A program made the position numbers and the translations under genes. Below, piece after piece: positions 8,790-18,226 of a stretch of DNA of 64,000 nucleotides. Positions within the stretch are counted from its first letter, which is position 1. The number at the start of each line of letters is the position of its first letter. Below the pieces are notes generated by a model. It saw nothing but the letters and a program-made list of their open reading frames with translations. It was not told the origin of the DNA and did no database searches. Origin of the DNA: Geodermatophilaceae bacterium NBWT11 (lineage in GTDB: Bacteria; Actinomycetota; Actinomycetes; Mycobacteriales; Geodermatophilaceae); contig CP043652.1 in NCBI GenBank assembly GCA_014218215.1, forward strand, positions 4,340,001-4,404,000, in the 5' to 3' direction.

Positions 8790-9698
8790 TCAGCCCCGGG
8801 TGCCGGTGGGCTCGTCGAGCCGGGAGGGGGTGGCGTCCAACGGGGAGGCCTCGTCGTCGTCCAGGTCGTGGAAGCCGGCCAGGGCGTCGCGCTTGGCCCG
8901 CCGCTTGTCCACCACCCGGGCGATCTGGATGGCCACCTCGAACAGCACGCACATGGGCAGGGCCATGAGCAGCATGGTGAAGGGGTCCTGGGTGGGCGTG
9001 ATGAACGCCGCGAACACGATGGTCAGGAAGTAGATCCAGCGGCGGGACTTGGCCAGCACCGCGTACGACAGCACCCCGATGAGGTTCAGCGCGACCGCGA
9101 TGAGCGGCACCTCGAAGCTGACGCCGAAGGCGAGCAGCAGGGAGATCACGAAGCCGATGTAGTCCTGCGCGGTGAGCGCCACGACCACGCCGTCCCCGGC
9201 CAGGCCGAGCAGCAGGCGCAGACCGGCGGCGAGGGAGATGTAGGCCAGCACGGCGCCCAGGGCGAACAGCGCGCTGGCAGCGACGACGAAGCCCACGCCG
9301 TAGCGCTTCTCGTTGGACTTCAGACCCGGGGTGAGGAAGCCCCAGACCTGCCACAACCAGAAGGGCGCGGACAGCACGATCCCGGCGATGAAGCTGATCT
9401 TCAGCCGGATCAGCGCGCCGCCGAAGACGTCGGTGACGAGCAGGCCGCAGCCGCCCTCGGAGTCGGAGTAGCGCAGGTTCTCCGGGAGGTCGCAGTAGGG
9501 CGCCCGGATGAAGGTGCCCAGACCGTGCTCGTACCACCAGAACGAGATGGCGGTCGCGATCAGGATGAACAGCAGCGCGACCGCGATGCGGTTGCGCAGC
9601 TCCTTGAGGTGCGAGATCAGCGTCATCGTGCCGGCCTCGTCACGCGGCGGGCGACGACGGCGACCGAGCTTCGTCCGTCCCCCCTGGGTGGTGCTCAC
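8790..9698 (-). CDS. tatC: Sec-independent (Tat) translocase subunit TatC
   Basis: TatC is the membrane receptor for twin-arginine signal peptides and works with TatA. The 302-residue product has the conserved start MTLISHLKELRNR, about six membrane segments, and the periplasmic signature around FGVSFEVPLIAV. GTG 9698 (VSTTQGG) is chosen because it begins 20 bases after the tatA stop. A longer reading from 9770 would overlap tatA. The C-terminus is charged and probably disordered. It forms a unit with tatA upstream and the lipid kinase downstream. Confidence 0.93.
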   Translation of the reverse strand: MSTTQGGRTKLGRRRRPPRDEAGTMTLISHLKELRNRIAVALLFILIATAISFWWYEHGLGTFIRAPYCDLPENLRYSDSEGGCGLLVTDVFGGALIRLKISFIAGIVLSAPFWLWQVWGFLTPGLKSNEKRYGVGFVVAASALFALGAVLAYISLAAGLRLLLGLAGDGVVVALTAQDYIGFVISLLLAFGVSFEVPLIAVALNLIGVLSYAVLAKSRRWIYFLTIVFAAFITPTQDPFTMLLMALPMCVLFEVAIQIARVVDKRRAKRDALAGFHDLDDDEASPLDATPSRLDEPTGTRG

Positions 9699-9717
9699 GC
9701 CCTGGTGCGGGGGTCGG

Positions 9718-10047
9718 TCAGCGGGTGCCGTCGACCGGGGTCGACGAGCCGGCCCGCGCGGCGTCGGCACGGGCCCGGGCCTCGGCGGCGCGCGCCTCGG
9801 CGGCGCGGGCCTCGGCCTCGACGTCGGAGGTCACGGGCGGGACGGGGGCGGGGTTCACGATCTCGCCGCGCACCGTGGTCGCCTCGTCCTTGGTGCGGAC
9901 GTCGTCGTCCTTCATGCCCTTCATCTCGCCCTTGAAGATGCGCATCGAGCGCCCCAGGGAGCGCGAGGCGTCGGGCAGCTTCTTGTAGCCGAACAGCAGC
10001 AGGACGGCCAGGATGATCAGGGCGATCTCGAGCGGACCGAAGCTCAT
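9718..10047 (-). CDS. tatA: Sec-independent (Tat) translocase subunit TatA
   Basis: The 109-residue protein has a single N-terminal membrane helix ([16 protein letters not shown]), the [17 protein letters not shown] hinge and amphipathic helix that mark TatA, and an Ala/Glu/Arg-rich tail. TatA polymerises to form the export path for folded proteins. A GGAGGACCCG ribosome site precedes ATG 10047 and TATCGT lies upstream as a possible -10. It is followed directly by tatC. Confidence 0.93.
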   Translation of the reverse strand: MSFGPLEIALIILAVLLLFGYKKLPDASRSLGRSMRIFKGEMKGMKDDDVRTKDEATTVRGEIVNPAPVPPVTSDVEAEARAAEARAAEARARADAARAGSSTPVDGTR

Positions 10048-10149
10048 CGGGTCCTCCGTGTCGTCGGGGGGTGTGACGGCGACGATACGCGCCGTCGGTC
10101 GCCCGGAGTTCGGTGCGAGGTGACGTCCCGGACGGGTGCCACCCGGTGG

Positions 10150-10377
10150 TCAGCGGGCGTTCTCGCGCTCGTCCCGGTCCTGGCCGGCCCGTTCCCGGGC
10201 CTGCGCGGCCGCGGCGAGCGAGGCCTGGAGCCGGGCCGCGACGGGGGCGACGTCGCGCTCCAGCGCCGCCAGCTCCCGGGTCAGCCGGTTGCGGGCGCCC
10301 AGCAGGCCGTAGGCGAGCACGCCCAGGGCCAGGACGGCCAGGACGGCGACGACGACCCACACGATCAGCACCAGCAC
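10150..10377 (-). CDS. Small membrane-anchored coiled-coil protein
   Basis: The 75-residue product has one N-terminal membrane helix (LVLIVWVVVAVLAVLALGVLAYG to about residue 27). A charged helix follows (ELAALERDVAPVAARLQASL) and is probably a short coiled coil. No known domain was recognised. It lies 10 bases after pafC on the same strand and 102 bases before tatA, so it may be co-transcribed with pafBC. Confidence 0.65.
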   Translation of the reverse strand: MLVLIVWVVVAVLAVLALGVLAYGLLGARNRLTRELAALERDVAPVAARLQASLAAAAQARERAGQDRDERENAR

Positions 10378-10386
10378 GGGACGACC

Positions 10387-11361
10387 CTAGCCGCCGGGGT
10401 GGTCGGCGTACCGCGCCAGCGCGGCGCGGGCGTCGGCGGCGATCTCGTCGGCGAGCTCCCGCGGTTCCTCGACCGTGGCCGCACCGCCCAGGGAGGCGAC
10501 CAGCCGACGGGCCCAGGCCGGGTCGGCCGTCCGGACGCCGACGAGCAGCCCGCCGGGCGGGTCGTCGACCGCGACGACGTCCTCGACCGGGTAGTAGTCG
10601 GCGACCCAGCGGGCCGTGCGGGCCAGCCGGAGCCGGACCAGCGGCTGCTCCGGGTCGGCCTGGTAGAGCCCGTCGTCGAGGTCGCGCTCCTCGGCCTGCT
10701 CCGGGGGCAGCGAGGGCTCGGCGAGCACCGCGACGTCGTCCACCCGGTCCAGCCGGAACAGCCGGACGCCCTCGGCCCGGCGGCACCACGCCTCCAGGTA
10801 CCAGTGGCCGTCGACCAGCAGCAGCCGCATCGGGTCCACGGTGCGCTCGGTGCGCTCGTCGCGGCTGGGCACGTAGTAGTGCAGGTGGACGGCGCGGTGC
10901 GACTGCAGGGCCTGCCGGACGACGGCCAGCACCTGCTCGCGGGCGTCGATGCTCACCGCCACCGACCCGGCCAGGTCGGCGGGCTCCCCCGCGGCGGCCG
11001 ACACCTTGACCAGGGCGCGGCTGACCGCCTCGGTCTCGGCCAGGCCGGGCAGCTCGAGCAGGGTGCGCAGCGCCACGATCAGCGCGACCGCCTCGTCGGT
11101 GGCCAGCCGCAGCGGCCGGGCCAGCCCGGCGGTGTCGGTGACCCGCACCCGGTCGCCCTCGAAGGCCAGGTCGATGAGGTCGCCGGGCCCGTGCCCGGGC
11201 AGCCCGCAGACCCAGAGGAGCTCGAGGTCCTTGCGCAGCTGGACCTCGGTGACCGCGAAGTCCCGGGCGGCGGCGGCCAGGGTGACGCCACCGGGTCGGG
11301 CCTCCAGGTAGGGCACCAGGGCCAGCAGCCGGGTCATCCGGTCCGCGGTCGGGGCGCTCAC
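10387..11361 (-). CDS. pafC: WYL-domain transcriptional regulator PafC
   Basis: PafC pairs with PafB as the PafBC activator of the LexA-independent DNA-damage response in mycobacteria. The 324-residue protein has an N-terminal winged helix-turn-helix (about residues 8-70). Its WYL domain contains the signature HWYLEAWC and FRLDRVDD, plus a C-terminal WCX extension. GTG 11361 overlaps the pafB stop as GTGA, so the two are translationally coupled. The WYL domain is thought to bind nucleic acid as the damage signal. Confidence 0.9.
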   Translation of the reverse strand: MSAPTADRMTRLLALVPYLEARPGGVTLAAAARDFAVTEVQLRKDLELLWVCGLPGHGPGDLIDLAFEGDRVRVTDTAGLARPLRLATDEAVALIVALRTLLELPGLAETEAVSRALVKVSAAAGEPADLAGSVAVSIDAREQVLAVVRQALQSHRAVHLHYYVPSRDERTERTVDPMRLLLVDGHWYLEAWCRRAEGVRLFRLDRVDDVAVLAEPSLPPEQAEERDLDDGLYQADPEQPLVRLRLARTARWVADYYPVEDVVAVDDPPGGLLVGVRTADPAWARRLVASLGGAATVEEPRELADEIAADARAALARYADHPGG

Positions 11362-12335
11362 GCCGCACCGCCCATCGCGGCCAGCCGGGTCAGCCGGTCG
11401 ACCACCGCGGTGCGCAGCTCGGCCGGGGACGCGACCAGCACGTCCGGGCCGTGCGCGGCGATCTCGTCGGCCAGGGCCCACAGCTCCGTCGTCCGCAGCT
11501 CGAGGCGGTCGTCGCCGACGTCGTCGGGACCCAGGTCGGTGGCCCGGCGGCGCAGGCCGACGGCGGTGCCCGGGCGGGCGGTCAGCCGCACGACGTGCTC
11601 GGTGCGGCCCACCTGGCGGGCGACCACGGCGGCCAGGTCGAGGTCGGCGGGCGGGGTGAAGGCGTCCGGCGGTCCGCTGGCCCGGGGGTTGCCGGTCACC
11701 CGGGAGAGCCGGAACACCCGGGGTGCGGCGCGGTCGAGGTCGTGGCCGACCAGGTACCAGCGGCCGTGCCACGCGACGACGCCCCACGGCTGCACCCGGC
11801 GCTTGGCACCGGCGTCCTCGTCGGGGCGGGTGTAGGTGAAGGTGAGCACCCGGCGGTCGCGCGCGGCGGAGTAGCAGGCGTCGAACGAGGGCTCACCGGC
11901 GTCCAGCCGGGGCTGCAGGGGCAGCCCGCGGCCGGCGTCGACGTCCACCCCGGCAGCGCGCAGCTTGACCAGTGCCCCCTGGGCGGCGCCGCCGAGCTGG
12001 GCGGACTGCCACAGCCGCAGCGCCAGGCCCACGGCGGCGGCCTCCTCGCCGGTGAGGGTGATCTCGGGCAGCTCGTAGTCGGCCCGGGCGATCCGGTAGC
12101 CCTCGTCGACGTCGAAGGCGCTCGTGCGTCCGGTCTCCAGGGGCACCCCGAGCTCGCGCAGGTCGGCCTTGTCCCGCTCGAACATTCGCTTGAACGCCTC
12201 GTCGGCCCGTTCGGTGCCGTCGGCGGCCTCGTAGCCGGGCACGGTCGTACGGATCCGTTCGGCCGAGACGTACTGCCGGGTGCCCAGGAGCGCGAAGACC
12301 AGGTTCACCAGTCGTTCCGCTCGCTTCGCCGACAC
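11358..12335 (-). CDS. pafB: WYL-domain transcriptional regulator PafB
   Basis: The 325-residue partner of PafC begins SAKRAERLVNLVFALLGT, matching the mycobacterial PafB N-terminus, and has a winged helix followed by a WYL domain (GRWYLVGHDLD, FRLSRV). Two in-frame GTGs are possible (12344 and 12335). TAGCGT at 12343-12348 ends 7 bases before 12335 and overlaps the first GTG, so 12335 was chosen as a leaderless start. It is divergent from the DUF3866 gene, with promoters only about 12 bases apart. PafBC here is near, but not next to, pafA. Confidence 0.9.
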   Translation of the reverse strand: MSAKRAERLVNLVFALLGTRQYVSAERIRTTVPGYEAADGTERADEAFKRMFERDKADLRELGVPLETGRTSAFDVDEGYRIARADYELPEITLTGEEAAAVGLALRLWQSAQLGGAAQGALVKLRAAGVDVDAGRGLPLQPRLDAGEPSFDACYSAARDRRVLTFTYTRPDEDAGAKRRVQPWGVVAWHGRWYLVGHDLDRAAPRVFRLSRVTGNPRASGPPDAFTPPADLDLAAVVARQVGRTEHVVRLTARPGTAVGLRRRATDLGPDDVGDDRLELRTTELWALADEIAAHGPDVLVASPAELRTAVVDRLTRLAAMGGAA

Positions 12336-12342
12336 GACCCCC

Positions 12343-12348
12343 ACGCTA
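12343..12348 (-). promoter_or_regulatory. Putative leaderless -10 element for pafB
   Basis: TAGCGT lies 7 bases before GTG 12335 and decides between two alternative GTG starts. Known PafBC promoters and LexA boxes were not seen here. Confidence 0.45.
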
Positions 12349-12359
12349 GTGGTCTCCCC

Positions 12360-12365
12360 TAGCCT
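12360..12365 (+). promoter_or_regulatory. Putative leaderless -10 element for the DUF3866 gene
   Basis: TAGCCT lies 6 bases before GTG 12372 and faces away from the pafB element, so the two transcripts diverge from a 36-base gap. Confidence 0.45.
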
Positions 12366-12371
12366 GGCCCG

Positions 12372-13472
12372 GTGGCCACCACCGACGCAGCAGGCTCCCG
12401 GATCCGCTGGCGGCGCGGGACGGTGACCGCCCTGGGCCGCACCTGGCGCGACTCCCTCGAGCTCGAGGTGACCGTCCCCGGGGACGGCGACCTGCGGGCC
12501 CTCGCGCACCCCTCCGTCGTGGGCACCCCCGAGGTGGGCGACGCGGTGCTGCTCAACACCACGGCCTGGGCCCAGCGGCTGGGCACCGGCGGGTACGCCC
12601 TCGTCGTCGCGTTCCCCGACCGGCTGCCGGCCGACCCCACCGGCCCCGGGCACCTGGTCAAGGCCCGGTACACCGGCCTGCAGGTCACCGTGCAGGGCGT
12701 GGACGAGCAGGAGACCCCGCACCACCGGGTCATCGCCGACGCCGAGGACGTGGGGGGCATGCCCGTCGTGGTGGCCGACCTGCACTCCGCCCTGCCCGCC
12801 GTCCTCGCCGGGGTGCACGCCACCGCCCCCGACCTGCGGGTGGCGTACGTGATGACCGACGGCGGCGCCCTCCCGGCCGCGTTCTCCCGCACCCTGGACG
12901 CGCTGTCCGACCGGTTGGCCGGTGTGGTCACCGTGGGCCAGGCGTTCGGCGGTGACCTCGAGGCGGTCACCGTGCACACCGGGCTGCTCGCCGCCCGGCA
13001 CGTGCTGCACGCCGACGTCACGGTCGTCGCGCAGGGTCCGGGCAACCTGGGCACCGGCACCCCGTGGGGCTTCTCCGGGGTCGCGGCCGGCGAGGCCTGC
13101 AACGCCGTGCACGTGCTCGGCGGGCGGGCCGTCGGGGCGCTGCGGATCTCCGACGCCGACCCCCGGCCGCGGCACCGCGGCGTCTCCCACCACTCCCTGA
13201 CCGCCTTCGGCCGGGTCGCCCTCGGTGGCGTCACCCTGGTCGCGCCCCGTGGGCTGTCCTCGGAGCTCGGCACCCAGGTCGGCGAGGACCTCGCCGGGCA
13301 GCCCGAGCGCAACCCGGTCGTCTGGGTCCCCACCGAGGGTCTGGACGACGCCCTGGCGGCCTCCCCGGTGCGGTTGTCCACGATGGGCCGCGGCCTCGAC
13401 GCCGAACGTGCCTACTTCCTGGCGCAGGCCGCCGCCGGCCGGTACGCCGCCGATCTCGCCGGCCCGTCCTGA
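12372..13472 (+). CDS. DUF3866 family protein
   Basis: The 366-residue protein starts IRWRRGTVTALGRTW after a short leader, the usual beginning of DUF3866 proteins, and contains Gly-rich segments GPGNLGTGTPWGFSG and HRGVSHHSLTAFGRV that are probably conserved in the family. The function is unknown. It is a soluble protein with no signal peptide. Its stop overlaps the start of the phosphotransferase gene (TGATG), so the pair is coupled. Confidence 0.85.
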   Translation: MATTDAAGSRIRWRRGTVTALGRTWRDSLELEVTVPGDGDLRALAHPSVVGTPEVGDAVLLNTTAWAQRLGTGGYALVVAFPDRLPADPTGPGHLVKARYTGLQVTVQGVDEQETPHHRVIADAEDVGGMPVVVADLHSALPAVLAGVHATAPDLRVAYVMTDGGALPAAFSRTLDALSDRLAGVVTVGQAFGGDLEAVTVHTGLLAARHVLHADVTVVAQGPGNLGTGTPWGFSGVAAGEACNAVHVLGGRAVGALRISDADPRPRHRGVSHHSLTAFGRVALGGVTLVAPRGLSSELGTQVGEDLAGQPERNPVVWVPTEGLDDALAASPVRLSTMGRGLDAERAYFLAQAAAGRYAADLAGPS

Positions 13473-14350
13473 TGGTCGGTGGCCTGCCGTCGGCCGCGCA
13501 GCTGGCCTGGGTGGTCGCGACCGCGGCACCGGGTGCCACCGTGGTGGACGTCGCCGGGCTGCGGGACCGCAGCTCCCCGTGGCGGGTGACGCTCTCGGAG
13601 GGCCCGGACCTGGTGCTGCGGGTCGGGGGCGACGTCGAGGTGATGCGGGCCGAGGTCGCCGGGCGGCGCGCTGCCGCCGAGGGGGGTCTGCCGGTGGCGA
13701 CGCTGCTGGACACCGCCCTGGACCGGACGCCGGCGCTGCTGCTGAGCGTGGCGCTCCCCGGGTCGAGCTGGATCGCCGAGCAGCCCGACGCCGCCCACCT
13801 CGCGGCCCTGGGCGCGGCGGGGGCGCGGGTGTCCGCCGTCCCCGCGCCCGAGCGGCTGCCCACCGTGGACCGGCCGGTCAGCGGCGTGGACTTCGGCGCC
13901 CTGCACGCCGCCTTCCCGCGCCCCCTGCTGCTCGCCGGTGCCGACGCGGTGGAGCGGCTCGGTCCGCCCACCGGGCCGGTGGGCTTCGTGCATGGGGACC
14001 TGTGGCACGGCAACACGCTCTGGAGCGAGGACGGCGAGCTGACCGGGCTGCTGGACTGGGACTGTTCGGGTGTCGGGCCGGCCGGGCTCGACCTGGGCTC
14101 CCTGCGCCTGGACGCGGTCCTGTGCCACGGTCCGGACGCCGCGGACGCGGTCCTCGGCGGGTGGGAGGAGACCGCCGGCCGCGCGGCCACCGAGGTCGCG
14201 CGGTGGGACGTGGTGGCTGCGCTGGCCACCCCGCCCGGGATGGACTGGTTCGTCGGTGCGATCGCCGGTCAGGGCCGCCCGGACCTGGACGCCACGGTGC
14301 TCACCGACCGGCGGGACGCCTTCCTGGAGTCCGCGCTCGACCGGTTGTGA
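13472..14350 (+). CDS. Aminoglycoside phosphotransferase/choline-kinase-like protein
   Basis: The 292-residue kinase-fold protein contains the catalytic loop HGDLWHGNTLW (about residue 170) and the metal-binding GLLDWDCSG that replaces DFG in this family. Substrates of such housekeeping members range from small alcohols to sugars, and this one is not known. There is no sign of a resistance cassette. The start ATG overlaps the DUF3866 stop. It converges on pafA with only 9 bases between stops. Confidence 0.85.
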   Translation: MVGGLPSAAQLAWVVATAAPGATVVDVAGLRDRSSPWRVTLSEGPDLVLRVGGDVEVMRAEVAGRRAAAEGGLPVATLLDTALDRTPALLLSVALPGSSWIAEQPDAAHLAALGAAGARVSAVPAPERLPTVDRPVSGVDFGALHAAFPRPLLLAGADAVERLGPPTGPVGFVHGDLWHGNTLWSEDGELTGLLDWDCSGVGPAGLDLGSLRLDAVLCHGPDAADAVLGGWEETAGRAATEVARWDVVAALATPPGMDWFVGAIAGQGRPDLDATVLTDRRDAFLESALDRL

Positions 14351-14359
14351 CCGGGCCGC

Positions 14360-15718
14360 TCACATGCTGGCGATGAGCTTCTCCACCCGCTCGTCGACGG
14401 CCTTGAACGGGTCCTTGCACAGCACGGTGCGCTGCGCCTGGTCGTTGAGCTTGAGGTGCACCCAGTCGACGGTGAAGTCGCGTCGCTTCTCCTGGGCCTG
14501 CCGGATGAACTCCCCGCGCAGCTTCGCCCGGGTGGTCTGCGGCGGCACCGTCTTGGCCTCGAAGACCCGTGGGTCGTGGGTGACCCGGTCGACCATGCCG
14601 GCCCGCTCGAGCAGGTAGTAGAGGCCCCGGCCGCGACGGATGTCGTGGTAGGCCAGGTCGAGCTGGGCGATCCGCGGCGCCGAGAGCGACAGGTCGTGCT
14701 TGGCCTGGTACCGCTCGATGAGCCGCTTCTTGATCGCCCAGTCGACCTCGCGGTCGATGAGCGAGTGGTCACCGGTGTCCACGGCCTTGAGCGCCCGGCC
14801 CCAGAGCTCGAGCATCTGGCGGTGCACCGGGCCCAGGCCCTCGCGGTCCACGTACTCGGCGGCCCGGTCGTGGTACTCGGTCTGGATCTCCAGCGCCGAC
14901 ATCTCACGCCCGTTGGCCAGCCGGACGGTGCGCCGGCCGGTCAGGTCGTGGCTGATCTCCCGGATGGCCCGGATCGGGTTCTCCAGGGCCATGTCCCGGA
15001 TCGGGACGCCGTCCTCGATCATCCGGAGCACCAGGTCGGTGATCGCGACCTTGAGCAGCGTCGTGGTCTCGCTCATGTTCGAGTCGCCGACGATGACGTG
15101 CAGCCGGCGGTAGCGCTCGGCGTCGGCGTGCGGCTCGTCGCGGGTGTTGATGATCGGCCGGGAGCGCGTGGTGGCGCTGGAGACGCCCTCCCAGATGTGC
15201 TCGGCGCGCTGGCTGACGCAGTAGACCGCCCCGCGGGGGGTCTGCAGCACCTTGCCGGCGCCGACCACGATCTGCCGGCTCACCAGGAACGGGATGAGCA
15301 CGTCGGCCAGCCGGGAGAACTCACCCTGCCGGCCGACCAGGAAGTTCTCGTGGCAGCCGTAGCTGTTGCCGGCGGAGTCGGTGTTGTTCTTGAACAGGTA
15401 GATGTCGCCGGTGACGCCCTCGTCGGCCAGCCGCTGCTCGGCGTCGACGAGCAGGCCCTCGAGGATGCGCTCCCCCGCCTTGTCGTGGACGACGAGCTCG
15501 GTGAGGTCGTCGCACTCGGCGGTGGCGTACTCGGGGTGGCTGCCGACGTCGAGGTAGAGCCGGGAGCCGTTGCGCAGGAAGACGTTGGAGCTGCGCCCCC
15601 AGGACACCACCCGCCGGAACAGGTAGCGGGCGACCTCGTCGGGGGACAGCCGACGCTGGCCCTGGAAGGTGCACGTGACGCCGTACTCGGTCTCGATCCC
15701 GAAGATCCTGCGGTCCAC
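14360..15718 (-). CDS. pafA: Pup-protein ligase PafA
   Basis: PafA joins the C-terminal glutamate of Pup to lysines of target proteins using ATP. The 452-residue product starts [14 protein letters not shown], which holds the metal-binding glutamates, and has [32 protein letters not shown] and the C-terminal [15 protein letters not shown]. All of these match mycobacterial PafA closely over the full length. GTG 15718 is 6 bases after TAGGCT (15725-15730). The gene follows prcA on the same strand with a 50-base gap. Confidence 0.96.
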   Translation of the reverse strand: MDRRIFGIETEYGVTCTFQGQRRLSPDEVARYLFRRVVSWGRSSNVFLRNGSRLYLDVGSHPEYATAECDDLTELVVHDKAGERILEGLLVDAEQRLADEGVTGDIYLFKNNTDSAGNSYGCHENFLVGRQGEFSRLADVLIPFLVSRQIVVGAGKVLQTPRGAVYCVSQRAEHIWEGVSSATTRSRPIINTRDEPHADAERYRRLHVIVGDSNMSETTTLLKVAITDLVLRMIEDGVPIRDMALENPIRAIREISHDLTGRRTVRLANGREMSALEIQTEYHDRAAEYVDREGLGPVHRQMLELWGRALKAVDTGDHSLIDREVDWAIKKRLIERYQAKHDLSLSAPRIAQLDLAYHDIRRGRGLYYLLERAGMVDRVTHDPRVFEAKTVPPQTTRAKLRGEFIRQAQEKRRDFTVDWVHLKLNDQAQRTVLCKDPFKAVDERVEKLIASM

Positions 15719-15724
15719 GACGCG

Positions 15725-15730
15725 AGCCTA
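15725..15730 (-). promoter_or_regulatory. Putative leaderless -10 element for pafA
   Basis: TAGGCT lies 6 bases before GTG 15718. If real, pafA has its own transcript besides any read-through from prcBA. Confidence 0.45.
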
Positions 15731-15768
15731 GGCCGGTGTACCGACGACGGGGCGGACCACGAGTCGCA

Positions 15769-16641
15769 TCAGGCGGGACCGTCTGCCTGGGCGCCACCGG
15801 CGGTGTCCGGGGCGGCCGGGTCACCGAGCCCGGGCGGCGTGCCCGGGGCCGGCTGGCTCGCGGCGTGCTCGGTGGTGTCGGCTGCAGCCTCGGCGGGGCT
15901 CTCGCCGGTGACCGCGTCGTCGGCGGTCTGGTCGGCGGCCAGCAGCCCACGCAGCGCCGCGCCCGTGATGCGCCGGAACGACCGCTTCGGGCGGCGGCGG
16001 TCGAGCACGGCCACCTCGAGCTGCTCGGCGGGCAGCTGCTCGTGGCCCCCGCCGTTGGCCTGGGTGGAGGCGCTGACTGCGGAGAGGGCCTTCACGCCGG
16101 CTGCCAGGGCGTCGGCCAGGCCCATGCCGGCCCGGAAGGACTCGCGCAGGTGGCCGGTGACCACGTCGGCCTGCCCGCCCATGACCACGAAGTCGGGCTC
16201 GTCGAACACCGACCCGTCGAAGGTGAGCCGGTAGAGCTGGTCGGTATCGGGGGTCTGGCCGACGTCGGCGACGCAGAGCTCGACCTCGAAGGGCTTCATC
16301 TGCTCGGTGAAGATCGAGCCGAGGGTCTGGGCGTAGGCGTTGGCCACCACCCGGCCGGTGACGTCGCGCCGGTTGTAGGAGTAGCCGCGCACGTCGGCCA
16401 GCCGGACCCCGGCGACCCGCAGGCTCTCGAACTCGGAGTACCGGCCGACGGCGGCGAAGCCGATCCGGTCGTAGATCTCACCGATCTTGTGCAGCGTGGA
16501 GCTGGGGTTCTCGGCGATGAAGAGGATGCCGTCGGCGTAGGTGAGGACGGCGACGCTGCGGCCGCGGGAGATGCCCTTGCGGGCGTACTCCGAGCGGTCG
16601 CGCATGACCTGCTCGGCGGAGGCGTAGTACGGCATGGACAC
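15769..16641 (-). CDS. prcA: Proteasome alpha subunit PrcA
   Basis: PrcA forms the outer rings of the 20S core and gates entry. The 290-residue product starts [18 protein letters not shown], matching other actinobacterial alpha subunits. It has the core strands around FIAENPS and [23 protein letters not shown], and lacks the catalytic Thr as expected. The tail after about residue 240 is Ala/Pro-rich and probably disordered. GTG 16641 starts 3 bases after the prcB stop, so PrcA and PrcB are made together. Confidence 0.96.
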   Translation of the reverse strand: MSMPYYASAEQVMRDRSEYARKGISRGRSVAVLTYADGILFIAENPSSTLHKIGEIYDRIGFAAVGRYSEFESLRVAGVRLADVRGYSYNRRDVTGRVVANAYAQTLGSIFTEQMKPFEVELCVADVGQTPDTDQLYRLTFDGSVFDEPDFVVMGGQADVVTGHLRESFRAGMGLADALAAGVKALSAVSASTQANGGGHEQLPAEQLEVAVLDRRRPKRSFRRITGAALRGLLAADQTADDAVTGESPAEAAADTTEHAASQPAPGTPPGLGDPAAPDTAGGAQADGPA

Positions 16642-16644
16642 GGC

Positions 16645-17493
16645 TCAGACCTCCCGGCTCTCGGCGCCGGCGGACCGGTCGGCGGTGATCGCGGCGCTGA
16701 TCGCGGCGACCTCGGCGTCAGGCAGCCGGACGGCGCCCTCCGCGTCGATCCGGTAGAGGATCGGGTAGAGCCGGCGCACCGCGTCGGGCCCGCCGGTGGC
16801 GGAGTCGTCGTCGGCGGCGTCGTAGAGCGCCTCGACCAGGGTGCGGGTGGCGGCGTCGGCGGACAGGCCCGGGCGCCAGGTCTTCTTCAGCGAGCCGCGG
16901 GCGAACAGCGAGCCGGAGCCGACGGAGGCGTAGCCGCGCTCCTCGTAGTTCCCGCCGGTGACGTCGTAGCTGAAGATGCGCCCGGGGCTGACGCCCTCGG
17001 CGGCGTCGAGGTCGTAACCGGCGAAGAGCGGGACGACGGCCAGGCCCTGCAGCGCGGCGCCGAGGTTGCCGCGGATCATCGCGGCCAGCCGATTCGCCTT
17101 GCCGTCGAGGGACATCGTCATCCCCTCGATCTTCTCGTAGTGCTCCAGCTCGACCTGGTACAGCCGGACCATCTCGATCGCGATGCCGGCGGCCCCGGCG
17201 ATGCCGATGACCGACCAGGAGTCGGCGGCGTAGACCTTCTCGATGTCGCGGGAGGAGATCAGGTTGCCCATGGTGGCGCGGCGGTCACCGCCCATCAGCA
17301 CCCCGCCGTCGAAGGTCGCGGCGACGATCGTGGTGCCGTGCGGCGCGAGGTCGCCCATGGGGACCGCCGGCACCGGCCGGCGGCCGGGCAGCAGCTCGGG
17401 GGCGGTGGAGCCGAGGAAGTCGGTGAAGGACGAGCCCACCCGGTCCAGGTAGGCGGGGGTGAACCCGCTCCGTCCGGTGCTCTGGTCGCTCAC
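16645..17493 (-). CDS. prcB: Proteasome beta subunit PrcB
   Basis: PrcB carries the protease sites of the proteasome. From GTG 17493 the product is 282 residues with a 53-residue propeptide ending PHG. Thr54 ([11 protein letters not shown]) is then the N-terminal nucleophile after self-cleavage. The Asp/Lys region [12 protein letters not shown] is intact. The GTG overlaps the stop of the upstream endonuclease VII frame as GTGA, an arrangement that suggests the upstream frame was translated when this layout formed. The order pup - endonuclease - prcB - prcA - pafA is kept on one strand. Confidence 0.96.
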   Translation of the reverse strand: MSDQSTGRSGFTPAYLDRVGSSFTDFLGSTAPELLPGRRPVPAVPMGDLAPHGTTIVAATFDGGVLMGGDRRATMGNLISSRDIEKVYAADSWSVIGIAGAAGIAIEMVRLYQVELEHYEKIEGMTMSLDGKANRLAAMIRGNLGAALQGLAVVPLFAGYDLDAAEGVSPGRIFSYDVTGGNYEERGYASVGSGSLFARGSLKKTWRPGLSADAATRTLVEALYDAADDDSATGGPDAVRRLYPILYRIDAEGAVRLPDAEVAAISAAITADRSAGAESREV

Positions 17494-18209
17494 GCGTCCG
17501 CCTCTCCTGCCGTCCGACGACGGTCCGACTGCTCGCCCTGGTCGTGCCTGTCCGTGCTGCGCCGACTGGGGCGGGACCCCCGTCGCTCGCGTCTGTCCGA
17601 CCCTAGTGCGGGTGTCGTCGTGCAGCCGGTCGGTGGGTCGACGGCTGCCGCGGGCTCCCCGCGGTGCCGCTCCACGTAGTCGGCGGCGAGCCGGAGCCTC
17701 ACCGGGTCGTCGAGGAAGAGACCCAGGCCCATGTTGCAGCGCCCACAGAGCAGCGCCCTGATGCGTCCGGTGCTGTGGTCGTGGTCCAGGTGAGCGGCAC
17801 CCAGGTCCCCACAGACCGCGCAGGCGTCGCCCTGTTGCGTGCGGAGCTCGGCAACCGTCGCGCGGCTGATGCCGTACTTCTGCCGGAAGTAGGCCTCCTT
17901 GCTCGTCTCTCGCTGGCACGGTCGGCACTAGGACCCGAACCCTGATGCCGTGCGCGCGTTGACGTTGAACTCCTCGACCGGGACGGCGTGCCGACACGTG
18001 GGACACCACCGATGGCCCTCAGGGACCCAGGAGGTGTCTCTCACCTCTCGACCTCGGGCTGCCCTGCTGTCCCGGTACCACCTGCGGTTGCGTCGACGGT
18101 TGCACGCGAGGCAGTAGAAGGACAAACCGTCGGGTCGCGCCTTGTTGCTCCCGAACGCCGACGCCGGCAGGTCCTCCGAGCAGGCGGGGCACGTCTTGAA
18201 GTCCATCAC
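17490..18209 (-). pseudogene. Endonuclease VII-like HNH gene with an in-frame TAG
   Basis: From GTG 18209 (or ATG 18206) the frame codes two N-terminal zinc-finger-like pairs ([22 protein letters not shown]) and then meets TAG at 17928-17930. The same frame continues immediately with [21 protein letters not shown] and the catalytic HNH core [30 protein letters not shown], ending at 17490. One base change (for example TAC to TAG) separates this from a 239-codon gene. Family homologs have an aromatic residue just before this CxxC, which fits a lost Tyr. The frame ends in a GTGA overlap with prcB. The role beside the proteasome genes is unknown. The TAG could be a real mutation, read-through or a sequence error. 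Confidence 0.8.
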
Positions 18210-18226
18210 TCAACGTAACGGAGCGG

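Noticed and set aside
11358-13529. Longer 723-codon version of pafB
   Set aside because: The extra N-terminus covers the DUF3866 gene on the other strand, while homologs start at the SAKRAERLV segment.
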